Shown in pieces: positions 9,846 through 20,560 of a stretch of 64,000 nucleotides of DNA. The number at the start of each line of letters is the position of its first letter. Position 1 is the first letter of the stretch. The stretch comes from Rapana venosa (lineage: Eukaryota > Mollusca > Gastropoda > Neogastropoda > Muricidae), in NCBI GenBank assembly GCA_028751875.1, contig CM054153.1, positions 7,827,150-7,891,149 of the forward strand, written 5' to 3'. The notes beneath the pieces are model-generated. The model was not told the DNA's origin, did not search any database, and saw nothing but the letters and a program-made list of their open reading frames with translations. Position numbers and translations under genes: made by a program.

Positions 9846-9910
9846 TGTTGTTATTGTTGTTCCTGTGGTTGTGGTGGTGGTGGTAGTGGTGGTGGTGGTG
9901 GTGGTGGTGG

Positions 9911-9959
<49 letters not shown>

Positions 9960-10062
9960 ACTACTACTACTACTACTGTTACTGCTGCTGCTGCTATTGT
10001 TGTTGTTTCTGCTGCTATTGTTGTTGTTTCTGCTGCTGATGCTGTTGTTGCAGTTGTTAATG
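9846..10062. repeat. (GTT)/(GGT)/(GCT)n trinucleotide tract
   Basis: Imperfect GTT, then GGT, then GCT, then ACT runs. It forms the simple-repeat head of a repeat E copy. Poly-Leu, Val, Ser or Thr frames here are artefacts. Confidence 0.9.
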
Positions 10063-10300
10063 TCGTTAGTGATTTCCCAGCTTAGCACCCTCGGAGCGGT
10101 CACCCAGAACATACACTCTTGACTCACACTACCTCCCATCTAGGACTATAACAAATATATCGCCCGTGAGACTCCCCAAACACACAGTGGATATGAGAAA
10201 GATAACCTGTACGACACTTTTCAACGTTATTTCATCCATAAAACATACACAGCCATACTCCGTCTTCAGAGGATTAACAACTGAACGTGTCCTCATAAGT
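10062..10300 (+). repeat. Repeat E copy
   Basis: Contains tcccagcttagcacc, cggtcacccagaacat and cagccatactccgtc. The same ordered motifs recur at 12120, 32090, 33260 and 47190 and, in reverse, at 13240 and 44790. Confidence 0.65.
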
Positions 10301-10335
10301 GGGTTTTTTGTTTGTTTGTTTGTTCCTAGACTACA

Positions 10336-10630
10336 TCTATGGGGACAGGATAGCTCAGTGGTCGGGGCACTCGCTTTCCCCCAGCCAAGTTAAGCAATGT
10401 CGAGCGTGGTTACCAGTTGGATGGGTGACCGTTTGCGCGCCTTAGCTTCAGTACTTTCCCCCAGTTCACCCAGCTATAAATGGGTACCTGCCCTCTTTAG
10501 GGTCAGGAAAGGTAAAGCAGCGAGGGAAAGGAGATAGGCGTCACCCACAAAAATGCTGGCCCCTGGAGAAGTTGAGGTCTCTGACGCCTCGCTCCCCTAC
10601 GACCACTTAGGTTATGGGACACCTTTACCT
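10336..10630 (+). repeat. SINE-A (tRNA-5S rRNA chimeric head), copy 2
   Basis: A clear tRNA A box (gatagctcagtggtcgg) is followed by 5S-like agttaagcaatgtcgagcg and ttggatgggtgacc. The body is as in copy 1, ending ggttatgggacacc. No usable tRNA fold beyond the A box, so this is not a tRNA gene. Confidence 0.85.
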
Positions 10631-10695
10631 TTAGGCCACGCCTCCGAGGTTCACCAAAGGTGAGATTTTTTTGCGTATGCTTTTCCGTCCACCAG
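10630..10695 (+). repeat. Repeat F fragment ending at the D4 acceptor
   Basis: Contains cctccgaggttcaccaaagg and tttgcgtatgc, then gtccaccag, which aligns with repeat F at 3672. The last AG is the splice acceptor of the next exon, so the repeat appears to supply that site. Confidence 0.6.
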
Positions 10696-10858
10696 TCGTC
10701 GCATTACGGGAAGGGGAGCGGGCAGGTGGCGATGGATCGTGTGGGGTGCAGGGGCAGCGAGGACAGCCTGTGGCAGTGCCGCAGCAGCGGCTGGCTCAAG
10801 TCGGACCAGGCCTGCAATGCCCACACCCAGGACGCTTCGGTCTACTGCCACGGTCATG
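10696..10858 (+). CDS. SRCR domain D4, second-half exon
   Basis: Reads SSHYGKGSGQVAMDRVGC, RGSEDSLWQC, SDQACNAHTQDASVYC and HGH. It has four cysteines in canonical spacing. It starts in phase 0, which fits the upstream exon only if that exon regains one G. The donor is gtcagc at 10859. An alternative gtcatg donor at 10853 is also in phase 1 and would drop two residues. Confidence 0.88.
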
Positions 10859-10860
10859 GT

Positions 10861-10868
10861 CAGCAGAG

Positions 10869-10938
<70 letters not shown>

Positions 10939-10980
10939 GAGAGAGTGAGAGAGACAGAGAGGAGAGACAGAGAGAGAGAC

Positions 10981-11012
<32 letters not shown>

Positions 11013-11035
11013 TGAGAGAGAGAGAGAGAGACAAT
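10861..11035. repeat. (GA)n microsatellite directly after the D4 donor
   Basis: GA repeats with ACAGA interruptions begin within a few bases of the splice donor. Confidence 0.95.
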
Positions 11036-11039
11036 GACA

Positions 11040-11256
11040 ATGACAATGACAAATTCTTTTATTTCGAGGAGAATGAATAAGCACTCATGTGCTTTTCTAC
11101 ATTCAGTCCCCGCTCGTAGGGATACATCTTAATAATAAACGCAATACTCATACACTCACACAGTAAAAACAAAGGAAGAGAGAGAGAGAGAGAGAGAGAG
11201 ATATTTTATTTTTTATTCTTATAGTTCGAGAATAATGGAATAAGCACTCGTGCGTG
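11040..11256 (-). repeat. Two SINE family B tail fragments
   Basis: The segment tttatttcgagga...atgaataagcactcatgtg is at about 11057 and a second one (agttcgagaataatgg) at about 11222, separated by a short GA run. Confidence 0.6.
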
Positions 11257-11264
11257 TGTGTGTG

Positions 11265-11312
<48 letters not shown>

Positions 11313-11447
11313 AAAAGGGGGGGGGGGGTGTTGAGAGGGGTGGGGATGGTAGTGGGGAACGGACTGTGGTAGTGGTTGTGGGTGGGTGGGACGTAGGAAG
11401 AGTGGGGGAGTGGTGGGGGTGGTAGTTTTTTGGTGGGGTGTGTGTGT

Positions 11448-11484
<37 letters not shown>

Positions 11485-11589
11485 TGTGTGTGTGTGTGTG
11501 TGTGTTTTGGGGTGTGGTGTGAAGATTTAGTGCTGAAACTAGTAACAAGTGATTGTGTGTGTGTGTGTGTGTTTGTGTGTGTGTGTGGG

Positions 11590-11623
<34 letters not shown>

Positions 11624-11625
11624 TG
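11256..11625. repeat. GT-rich microsatellites up to the D5 acceptor
   Basis: (GT)n at 11256-11310, a GGT-rich stretch, (GTGC)n at 11450-11484, and GT runs from 11553 to 11623 that reach the ttgcag acceptor. Confidence 0.93.
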
Positions 11626-11628
11626 CAG

Positions 11629-11779
11629 TGGTGTTGAGACAGGGGACCACAACAACGGCGTGGTTCAGATCTCACCAGGGGAATGTACACCCCCATCTGC
11701 GGCACCGGCTTTGGTAACACAGAAGCCCGCATCGTCTGCAAAGACCACGGGTTCCAGAATGGTCGCACCTTACCCACAG
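11629..11779 (+). CDS. SRCR domain D5, first-half exon (two Gs apparently missing)
   Basis: Three frames hold successive parts of one SRCR half: VVLRQG, then DHNNGVVQISPG, then MYTPICGTGFGNTEARIVC with KDHGFQNGRTLPT. Each switch falls at a GGGG run (11642-11645 and 11678-11681). Adding one G to each gives a continuous domain, with the phase-1 start expected from the previous exon and a phase-1 end that makes Gly with the exon at 13503. The acceptor is ttgcag at 11628 and the donor gtagag at 11780. The homology is clear. As given, the exon is frame-broken. Confidence 0.82.
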
Positions 11780-11970
11780 GTAGAGAGGGAGGGAGGGAGG
11801 GAGAAGAAAGGGGGGGGGGGACAGGGGGAGAGACGGTGAGGGAGAGAGGGGGGTGGGGGAGACGAGAGGGGAGAGAGACGATGTTAGTGTGTGTGTGTGT
11901 GTGTATTTTGTGTGTGTGTGTGTGTGTGGGTGTGTGGTGTGTGTGTGTGGTGTGTGTGTGTTGTGTTTTT
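11780..11970. repeat. GA/GGGA-rich and GT-rich tract
   Basis: GGGA and GAGA repeats begin inside the D5 donor and pass into GT repeats. Most of the remaining intron to 13502 is made of transposon fragments. Confidence 0.85.
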
Positions 11971-12063
11971 TTGCACGTTTCATTCTTTAGGTTGGACGAG
12001 CATGAAAAAATCCAATATCTTTGTTGCTGTAGTGAGTTGTTTCTGTTACGATTTTTTTTAAAA

Positions 12064-12400
12064 CCTTGGAATTTGTTGCTGTTGTTGTTTTGTTGTTATT
12101 GTTATTGATGATTATGTTGTTGTAGTTGTTGTCGGGCGTTCGCCAGTTTAACGTAACACCTAAAGGGTCACCCAAAACATGCACTCTGATTCACTTATCA
12201 CACTTTGAAATCACTAGACTATAAGACCACAGGTCCACACTGGATAACAGGTTTGCGTGTACAGCTGCTTTCAAGTTTCTCACCATATAGGCAGCCATAC
12301 TCCGAATTCAGAGAATATTTGCTTCTCCTTCAGCAGATATTACGCGTTGTTCTGTTAAGAGCTTGTCGTGTATGAAGGCAGTCTCAACATAACGTTTCAA
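12064..12400 (+). repeat. Repeat E, near-complete copy
   Basis: A (GTT)n head is followed by tgtcgggcgttcgccag, gtttaacg, gggtcacccaaaacatgc, tccacactggataacagg, gcagccatactccg and gcttgtcgtgtatgaagg. It looks like a short non-autonomous element of about 340 bp. No coding capacity. Confidence 0.7.
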
Positions 12401-12599
12401 GTCATAACAACATCATGATGTAGGCCTTGACACATTGATTACATCAGCCGACAAAGCTTTGGGCCTAAAGATCTATATACAATGTCTTTTTTTTAAATAT
12501 AAAAAGCCGGAAGGAACATTCTGCACACAAAGCTCACCTCTTCATTTCATTACCCCAGTCATTCAAATTCCTTCCTTGGCTGCCACATTCCCCACCGTG

Positions 12600-13050
12600 A
12601 TCATTACACACAGAACTCCTTTGTCCTGAACTCCCTGAGGAGTCGTTGGGGCACAAAACTGAATTTTTCAGGCGGTGTCTCTTGGGCAGTTTGAACCCGG
12701 CTGAGTCCATCTCTCTCTAACGTGCATGCATGCTGGGTATTTTGATGTTTCCGAAATCCACCAAACACTAACTTGAAGTACAGGATCTTTAACGAGCACA
12801 TTTCATCATCTACGAGCGCGCGCGCGAACCCCCTCCCCCCACCCCCACCCCACCCCCACCCCACACACACACGCGCGAACACACGAAGGGGATTAAGGCA
12901 CAGGCAGGTCAGCACTTTGAGTTGACCTGGGAAATCGTAAAATTCTACCACCCTTAACATACCAGACGTCCGTTGCAGAGATTCGAACCAAAGACTTCAT
13001 GGACCCACAGGGATGAAAGTCAAACGTTGTATCCACTCAGCTTCTGCAGT
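12600..13050 (-). repeat. SINE family D (tRNA-headed), minus strand
   Basis: On the minus strand the head has an A-box-like aagctgagtgg at about 13039 and a B-box-like ggttcgaatct at about 12983-12993. The body then contains gacctgcctgtgccttaat and aaagatcctgtacttcaag. A GC/CA-rich simple repeat lies inside at 12817-12880. It is not a tRNA gene: the head lacks a foldable anticodon arm. Confidence 0.65.
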
Positions 13051-13079
13051 ATGTTTTATATCATTCCTTGACTACCTGG

Positions 13080-13374
13080 CCCAGACCTTAGGCTGGGTCA
13101 CTTACTGTCTTCAGCCAAGTGGCGAAGCCGACATGTAAAATATTGTTATGTTTTGTAAAATGTCACATCGAGATTGTCTTCATCCGTGACAAGGGCCTAG
13201 CAATGCATCCTGCATTCTCCTTTACAGGAGAAAACAAAATTAATCCTCTGAAGTCGGAGTATGGCTGCCTGTATGGCGAGGTTTTTGAAACATACAAATT
13301 TGTAATCTAGTGTGTACGCACAATCTCACGGTGATTCGCAGCGGGATGAATGAGTCAGAGTGCTTATCTGGGTG

Positions 13375-13411
<37 letters not shown>

Positions 13412-13495
13412 ACACACACACCCCACCCAGCGTGTTCAGCTGGGAAACGTGTAACAACAGCACCAACAACGACTACATATGACATCTTCACCTCA
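13080..13495 (-). repeat. Repeat E, minus strand, with poly-C run
   Basis: Contains the reverse complements of gtccgactccgtattt-type and gtcacccag motifs: tgaagtcggagtatggctg near 13250 and atctgggtgacc near 13366. A run of over 30 Cs at 13377-13411 starts at the gtcaccc motif. Confidence 0.65.
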
Positions 13496-13502
13496 TGTTT
13501 AG

Positions 13503-13664
13503 GATCGTATGGCGCCTTCCGCTACTGGGGGAACTGGAAGACCCTAAGCTGTACGGGCACCGAGGCTTCTGTGTTCAACTGCACCATGGGCACAGGCAGC
13601 TGTCTGAATAACGGCTACACCAACTACGCTGCCGTCCACTGCTACAATGGAAGCCTGGACACAA
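13503..13664 (+). CDS. SRCR domain D5, second-half exon
   Basis: Reads (G)SYGAFRYWGNWKTLSC, TGTEASVFNCTMGTGSC, then YAAVHCYNGSLDT. It has four cysteines and N-C-T and N-G-S sequons. The acceptor is tgtttag at 13502 and the donor gtcagt at 13665, in phase 1. It follows directly from the D5 first-half exon across a 1.7 kb intron of transposon fragments. Confidence 0.92.
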
Positions 13665-13949
13665 GTCAGTACAAACTGTTAAAATTGAATGTTGTCAGCA
13701 GTCTTCATCACGACCGGGTTCTAGTGGCTTTAAGGAATGAAATAATCGTGGTACCTTGTCATTTCATGCGATTTTAAAAAAATTTCACATTGAAGGTATT
13801 AGATTTGAAGGAATAAGGGGTGGTGATTTTGAACTCGAATGTTATTGTGCGCTACCGAAACTGGGTTATGTGACAGCCCTTATGTGACCTTTGTGGTCAG
13901 CGGGGCCATAAACAACGAACTGAAAAAGCAGTCAGCATGATTTCATTTG

Positions 13950-14215
13950 AGATGATACGCTGATCAGTGGTCAAGGTCATGAACCTGCCAAGAAGTCCAG
14001 GTTTGATCCGTGCTTGAGACCAAGCCTTTCCCCATCCGTTAGACCTTGAGTGGTAGTCTGGGTGTTAGTCTTTCGCATAAGAAGATCAACTGAGGTCCCA
14101 TGTGCAACACACATTAAGTACATGTAAAAGAAGAAAGTTGTCCCCGGCAAAATTCTATAGAAAAAAGCCACGCTGATAAGGAAAACAAATACACATATTA
14201 GAGACAGGAAACTCA
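13950..14215 (+). repeat. SINE family C (tRNA-headed)
   Basis: The decayed head gatcagtggtcaaggtc and the B-box-like caggtttgatccgtg are followed by aactgaggtcccatgtg, aagttgtccccggcaaaattc and ataaggaaaacaaata. This core is common in molluscan SINEs as I know them. The region 14216-14740 holds nothing recognisable. Confidence 0.65.
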
Positions 14216-14743
14216 CTGTACTGTATGAAAGCAGAATGAAAGAGACCTACCTGAACAGGACAAAAAAGAATGTCAGCCTAACCAGAGGTTTAAGAAATTC
14301 TGGTGTCCAAGCCAAGGTCTTCGATGTTGAAGAGGGAGCGCTAGGGTTTAGGAGGACATCTGCCTCTGATCTTAAGAAACACATCTTGGTTTCTAGTAGA
14401 AAAATGACCAGAACCTTAAAAGCAATGGGGGAGACAGCTGAAAGGTGTTCAACGTGGATCTGGCTGAGGAGAAACCAAATCGAGCTTCACAAAGCATGGA
14501 TTCTCTGCCATTAACTGCTGTCTCCTTTGCAGAGGTGGTAAGACCTCTGACTAGAAAGCCTTGAGAGTACAGAGTTGAGGCGGGGGGCCAGGAAAGAACA
14601 AGGGCAGGAACAAAGGGTATCCAGAGCTCATGGTCTGGATGTGGTTTACCCCCCTTAGAAATTGACACGTTCAGGGCAAGAAAATATGCTGAAGGGGGCT
14701 GAATCTGTGAAGACCGTTTGCTGTTCAACTTTTCTTACAGCTA

Positions 14744-14919
14744 CACTCACACACACACACACACACAACACACACACACACACACACACACTCACATACA
14801 CACACACACACACACAAACACACCACACCACACACACACATTCACACACACATCACACAACACACACACCACCACACACCACACACACACAACACACACA
14901 CCACACACACACATACCTT

Positions 14920-14950
<31 letters not shown>

Positions 14951-15016
14951 AAACACATTCACACACACACATTCACACACACACATTCACACACACACAC
15001 CACACACACACACACA

Positions 15017-15047
<31 letters not shown>

Positions 15048-15078
15048 CACACACACAAACACACACACATTCACACAA
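14744..15078. repeat. (CA)n microsatellite
   Basis: About 330 bp of CA repeats with ATTCA and CCACA interruptions, ending about 50 bp before the D6 acceptor. Confidence 0.95.
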
Positions 15079-15128
15079 CTAAAACCCTCCAGTTGAAGAG
15101 CCTGCCACCTTTCAATCCTTCCCAACAG

Positions 15129-15455
15129 GCCGAACGCTGACTCTCTTCGGAGGTGTGGGGGACCACGCCAACGACTCGGGCCACGTCAGAATCCACCAGT
15201 ACGGCGTCATGGGCAGAGTGTGCTCCATGTACTGGGACGACCAGGATGCCAGAGTGGTGTGCCGGCAGCTGGGCTTCAGCAACGGAATGGCTTACGGCCT
15301 GTCCTCCGCCACTGTCGGCCCTTACCTCATCAAGGAGGTCAACTGCGCCGGGACAGAGAACTCGCTCTTCCACTGTCCCTTGGGAAATGCCTCGTGTGTC
15401 GGCTCCAATTACTACGCACCTCCTGATGCGGCTGTCTTTTGTTACAACAACGACG
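15129..15455 (+). CDS. SRCR domain D6, single exon
   Basis: A whole domain in one 327-bp exon: (S)RTLTLFGGVGDHAN, GHVRIHQYGVMGRVC, WDDQDARVVCRQLGF, SNGMAYGL, KEVNCAGTENSLFHC, NASC and AAVFCYNND. It has six cysteines and N-D-S and N-A-S sequons. The acceptor is cccaacag at 15128 and the donor gtgagt at 15456. Both borders are phase 1, so skipping this exon keeps the frame. Confidence 0.95.
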
Positions 15456-15744
15456 GTGAGTGTTTTTCCCTGTGTAAGATACCTATGTGAAGTTTGGGGT
15501 TTTAAAAAGAATAAAAGGAAAACCACAAGTAGGTGAAGTTTGGAATGAAAAAGAAAACCACAAGTAGGTGAATTTTGGAATTCAAAAGAAAACCAAATCA
15601 TTTATGAGTAGTTAAGCTAGATTCAGGAGTATGCCACTGGAAAAGTTTGGGCAAAATGATATTACATTGTTGCATAGGTGCTTCAATCTTTAAACAGTTA
15701 TGTACGCGTAGCTAGTGCGGTGCCGGTAAGGTTAATTCAAAAAT

Positions 15745-15870
15745 GATATAAAAGTTGTAGTTGTTGTTTTAGGTTGTCGACCAGTTTAACACCCTAAGGG
15801 GGGAGGGGGTGGTCACTAGGAATATATGCACCCTTTTCTTTTCACTGTTCACACCTAGAATGACTGAAAC
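15745..15870 (+). repeat. Repeat E fragment
   Basis: Contains gttgtcgaccagtttaacacc and ggtcactaggaatatatgca. The 15456-15744 stretch holds a short duplicated segment (gaaaaccacaagtaggtgaa twice, at about 15520 and 15553) and nothing else I recognise. Confidence 0.6.
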
Positions 15871-15924
15871 CAAAGGAAATACTGGGTGAGAAGTTATGCG
15901 TGTAGGGCGTGTAGCAACATTATA

Positions 15925-16142
15925 TATGATCATCATTATCATCGTATTATCATTAGATTGCTATTGTTTTTACTATCATCATCATCATTATGAATATTAT
16001 AATCATTTTTATCATTAGTAGAAGTAGCATATTTAGCAGCAGCAGCAGCAGCAGCAACAGCAGTAGTAGTAGTAGTAGTAGTAGCAGTAGTATCATTGTT
16101 ATAAGTAGTAGCACCATCATCATCCTTCTTCTTCTTCTTCTT
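15925..16142. repeat. ATC, CAG, TAG and CTT trinucleotide tracts
   Basis: Runs of TCA, GCA, GTA and CTT units. The polyserine or polyleucine frames here are artefacts. Confidence 0.85.
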
Positions 16143-16244
16143 GTATGCACTCATGTCTCGACCACACAGAATACAGTGTTATACTTCTCTTTAATACTGT
16201 TAACCCCAAAACATTGTTCCCAAGAAGTATTCATTACTGTTCTG

Positions 16245-16895
16245 TGTCTTCTCTCTCTATCTCTTCTCTCTGTCTCTGTCTCTCCCCCCCCTCTTCTCCC
16301 TCCCTCCCCATCTCCCTCCCTCCTTTCCTCTCTCTCTCTGTCCTCCTGTCTCTCCCTCCCCCTCTCCCCCTCCCTACAAAACCCCCCCTCTCTCCCCCCC
16401 TTCCTCCCTCTCTCTCCAAACTCTCCCCCCCCCTCTCTCTCTCACTCCCTCTCTCTCCCCCCCCTCTCTCTCTCTCCCCTCTCTCTCCCCCCTCCTCTCC
16501 TCTGTTTTCTCTCTTCTCTCTCTCTCCCCTCCCTCCCTCCCTCTCTCTCTTCTCCTCTCTGTCTCTCCCCCTCCCCCCTCCCCTCTCTCTCTCCCTCCCT
16601 CCCTCTCTCCATCTCTCCCCCCCCCTCTCTCTCTCTCTCTCCCTCTCTCTCCCCCCCCTCTCTCTCTCTCCCCCCTCTCTCTCCCCCCCTCTCTCTCTCT
16701 GTGTCTCTCTCTCTCTCTCTCTCCCCTCCCCCTCTCTCTCTCTCTGTCCTCTCCTCTTCCCTCTCCCTCCCTCCCCATCTCTCTCTCCCTCCCTCCCTCT
16801 CTCTCTTCCCCCTCCTTCCCCCTCTTCCCCCCTCTTCTCCCTCTCTCTCTCTTCTCCCCCTCTCCCCTCCCTCCCTCCTCCTCCCTCTCTCTCCT
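16245..16895. repeat. 650-bp CT/C polypyrimidine tract at the D7 acceptor
   Basis: An almost unbroken run of C and T in CTCT, CCCT and TCCC patterns that ends about 8 bp before the D7 acceptor. Long Ser/Leu/Pro or Arg/Glu frames across it (over 300 codons) are compositional. Confidence 0.95.
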
Positions 16896-16903
16896 TGATG
16901 CAG

Positions 16904-17064
16904 CCCCCCAAGTACAGCTGGTGGGGGGAGTTTCCAAAGGCGGGCGGTGGAGGCACCTATTGGAGTTCTTCAGGCACTGTGTGTATCTGGACCTCCAGCT
17001 CCCGTCCCCGCAGGGCCGCCCCTGTCGTGTGCAAGTCGTGGCTTCGCCCCGGGCACCTTAAACA
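16904..17064 (+). CDS. SRCR domain D7, first-half exon, frame-broken
   Basis: Starts (A)PQVQLVGGVSKGG in the expected phase 1. It must then change frame to give GGTYWSSSGTVCIW, RRAAPVVC and KSWLRPGHLK. The change fits one extra G in either G run, 16923-16928 or near 16943. It has two cysteines. The acceptor is gatgcag at 16903, after the long CT tract, and the donor gtgagt at 17065, in phase 2, so a second-half exon is required. I could not find one before D8. Confidence 0.75.
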
Positions 17065-17069
17065 GTGAG

Positions 17070-17180
17070 TTCTCTTCTTGTTGCTGCTGTTGTTGCTGTC
17101 GCTGTTGTTGTTCTTGTTTGTTGAGGCTGCTGCTGTTGTTGTTGTTGTTGCTGCGCTGCAGTTCTTGGGGTTTTTAGGCT
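17070..17180. repeat. Imperfect (GTT/GCT)n tract
   Basis: GTTGCT, CTGTTG and similar units just inside the D7 donor. Confidence 0.8.
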
Positions 17181-17194
17181 GCTGCTGTTTTGAA

Positions 17195-17262
17195 GTTTCA
17201 TTGATGTGTGTGTAGTGTGTGTGTTTGAGTGTGTGTGTGTGTTGTTGTGTGTGTGTGAGTGG

Positions 17263-17307
<45 letters not shown>

Positions 17308-17323
17308 GTGTGTGTGTGAGAAA

Positions 17324-17376
<53 letters not shown>
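17195..17376. repeat. (GT)n then (GA)n microsatellites
   Basis: GT runs to about 17318, then GA runs to 17375, next to (GACGCA)3 at the LINE 3' end. Confidence 0.95.
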
Positions 17377-17379
17377 GCA

Positions 17380-20300
17380 GACGCAGACGCAGATGATTTA
17401 TTCAAATGGCCTCAGCCCCTTATGAAGGGAATGTGAACATTATTATACTAACATAAATACAGTGAAAAGTCGTTGATCACGAAGTTGTACGTTACTTCAC
17501 GAAGTGAGTATTTCTCTATTTGAAAGCCTTGTACAAATATAAAGAAAGTTCTGTATAACTTCAGGATTTGTACAGGACATCAATAAATTCAATTTAAACA
17601 AGCATGGATTCCTATAATATTTTTGTTTTAATAAATTTCAATCTAAGGTCATGCAATTGTTGGGCAACATAGAACAAAGTGTACTTCATCTTCTTGTGAC
17701 ACATTGCATAAAGGACATAACAAATCATGACATTATTGTTCTGTATCTTAAACGATGTACCATTCAGATCAGATTACCGAGTCTAAATTTGCTGTGATAT
17801 GTTTCAGTTGTCGATTCATATCAAGTTGTAAATAGCATTTTAAGTCATGACCATTACAGTATGTTCTATAAAACTCAAACCTTTGGCTAGTATCAATGTG
17901 ATGGTCCAGTTTTGCCACGGCAGTCAATAATCTTTTTACGAAAAACTTTAATGAACACACAAGCATCACCCACACCTTGATTCAACCACACATCTCCAAA
18001 ACCATTTTCATTTAAACAGACACCACCCCTTTATACCCAATTTGTCTTTCCCCTTGCATCTAAATTATACAACATTTTATAAGCCTTATGTGGTAGTCTC
18101 AGATCTTCCATTTGTAACAACTTAATCCAATAACGAATACAGTTAACTGCAGAATTTATGTACAAAGGATATCTGTTAGTTTTTACCATAGATGATATCA
18201 TTGGGTGTTCGTCTATTAACTCCTAAGTATTTCTTCATTGCAAACAAATGAACGGATTCACAGTGAACTGCTGCTTTGTCCAACCCCATAATTCGACCCA
18301 TACTGAAGAACTGGTTGAAAACCCGTGAGTCAAATAGCTTCATTAACAGCCCAAAGAATTGTTGTTAAGTGTATACAACCTTTGCATTATATATACCAAC
18401 CCATTCTTTGCCCTACTAGAAAGGTCCTTACAAGCAGCAGTGAAACTCAGACTTGTGGAAAACAATATCCCTAAGTACTTATAAACATTAACCACAGGTA
18501 ACAGATTGCCATTATATGTCCATCTTTCTCGTATACCCAAATAGCCTCCCCCTTTCGAAACACAATGATGTTACTTTTCTTCATATTTACTTTCAATCGA
18601 AGTGAAAAGGAAGCGTGATAAAAGGTTGTTAAACTGATTTGTGCCCACAATAGTCTCTGATAATAGCACTACGTCATCAGCTAACAACAGATGAAAACCA
18701 CAGCATCATGTGACAAGACAGCACCATGTTTTCCATTATTGATTTCTTGTAATGCTAATTCATTTATGAAAAGTGAAAATTTAAAAAAGGGCTACATACA
18801 TCTCCTTGCTTGACTCCGGCTGTGCAACTAATGTAATCTGTCAATTTGAACCACATCTTATTTTACATTTTATATTGTCATACATTCTTTTTAAAACATG
18901 TGTGGAGTTTACCTCTAATACCGTTTTTTAGCAAAATGGCCAAAGTAGTTTCTGTTAATGGAGTCGAAAGCTTTTCAAAAACTATAAAAGCTACATAAAC
19001 TTACGGTTGCATGAAAACTGTTTCTGTTCAATGCTAATAAAGTGAACATGTGATCTAATGTCGAATACCCCCTTTTTAAAACCTGCTTGACATTCTCCAG
19101 TAATGTTATTTTCTTCTATCCTTTTCCCGTAGTCTTCTGTTAATAATGGAACTAAACGTGTAGCTACTTATGTCACTAAGTGAAATACCCTGTAATTGTT
19201 AGGATCATTAAAATTTCCTTTTTTGTATAAAGGTAAAAAAAATAGACTCTGTCCAATTTTCAGGGAACTGACCAGTCTCAAACAGTGTATTAAAAACTTT
19301 ATAAAGAATTCCCATATATTCATTTGAATATTTAAATAATTCACCAATAATTCTATCTGGGCCTGCTGCTTTTCTACTTTTCAGTTTTCTTATGGCTAGC
19401 AATACTTCTTCTCTTGAGATGGACGATTCATGTAGTCATCACCATCATCACCATTTATATCTTCATTTAAGTGCCATTACTAACTCTACATCTAATAAAG
19501 ATTTGAAATGTTGGAACCACTTCTCAACAAATAAAATTGGCTCTTTGCTGTTTTCTTTTAAATGAAACTTACAGACATTTTCCCAAAATTCTTTTTGACT
19601 CTTAACTGACGTGAGAAGTTTATCCAACATTGCAGTATTAAACTCTTTCTTCTTTCTTTTCAGTAGATTTTTTTACTCACGTCTTGCAACAGTGTATTTT
19701 TGCTTATCTTCATCTGTCAATGACCTTCGACTCTTTCTCAATAATTTTCTCACATTCTTTTTACTGATCTCACTCTTTATCATACCAATCACTTCGAATC
19801 CTACTGTTATCAATATATATACTCTTCTTCATACAAACAGCGCTATCCCTGATGCATTTCATTAAATAACTTTAATGCCCCATTAATATCAACATCAATT
19901 AAATTCATGGAACACTCTAATTTACTTTGAATGTTTTCATGACATAGTTTATCGTTATATGTAACAGCACAGTCATCATTCCAAATCAATTTTTCAATCA
20001 CCATACGTGTATCGTCTATGATTTCATCAACACTAACTTTGTTTCATATGGAAATACTATTCTGGCAATAACAGGCATATGATCAGAATCTATTCTTTCA
20101 TCTATCAACAGTTCACAAAAATCATAAACAAGACACAGTAAATCATTTGAAAGAATGAAATAATCGTTGACACTACACCCTGAATCTGAAATATATGTAT
20201 AGCGACCCTGGAGGTCACCGTGACATAACCCGTTCAAAATACATAAGTTTAAAGTGGTGCACAGTTCAACAAAAGTTTACCATAGTTATTCAAAGATGTA

Positions 20301-20411
20301 TCCTGAGAACATCGATTGTACATTAGTGACTGGCTTTTGCATTGCAAATCAGCAATTTCACTGTCTGACAATTCCTGGTGAGAAATATTGGATGTTCTAC
20401 TATTAAGATCC
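17380..20411 (-). mobile_element. Non-LTR retrotransposon (LINE-1 of this window), 5'-truncated and decayed
   Basis: Minus-strand fragments of one LINE ORF2 lie in the right order. The endonuclease part has GDLNSRTSN near 20390-20411, then GRYTYISDSGCSVNDY and DSDHMPV at 20090-20190. The reverse transcriptase has LKSRKAAGPD near 19350 and the catalytic LADD at 18673-18684. A C-terminal part carries YNGNLLPVV and YKYLGILFS near 18470. Stops and frameshifts separate them, so it is dead. The element is cut off in the endonuclease by a GA microsatellite. The clade (jockey/RTE-like) is not resolved. It ends near a (TCTGCG)3 tail. Confidence 0.85.
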
Positions 20412-20413
20412 CC

Positions 20414-20492
<79 letters not shown>
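20412..20492. repeat. (GA)n microsatellite
   Basis: About 80 bp of GA repeats at the 5' break of the LINE. Confidence 0.95.
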
Positions 20493-20498
<6 letters not shown>

Positions 20499-20499
20499 A

Positions 20500-20560
20500 T
20501 GCCTTATAATAATAATAATAATATATGGAATTTATATAGCGCTGAATCTTGTAAAAAAAA
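20500..20560 (+). repeat. Interspersed repeat tail with the tatagcgct motif
   Basis: (AAT)n then atggaatttatatagcgctg, the reverse complement of 2575-2652. Confidence 0.65.

Noticed and set aside
9813..10139. Poly-Leu, poly-Ser/Thr or Gly/Ala coding repeat
   Set aside because: A trinucleotide tract forming the head of a repeat E element, with no supporting exon context.
16145..17068. Ser/Leu/Pro-rich frame of about 300 codons, and its Arg/Glu-rich complement
   Set aside because: Produced by the CT polypyrimidine tract; only its last part overlaps the true D7 exon.
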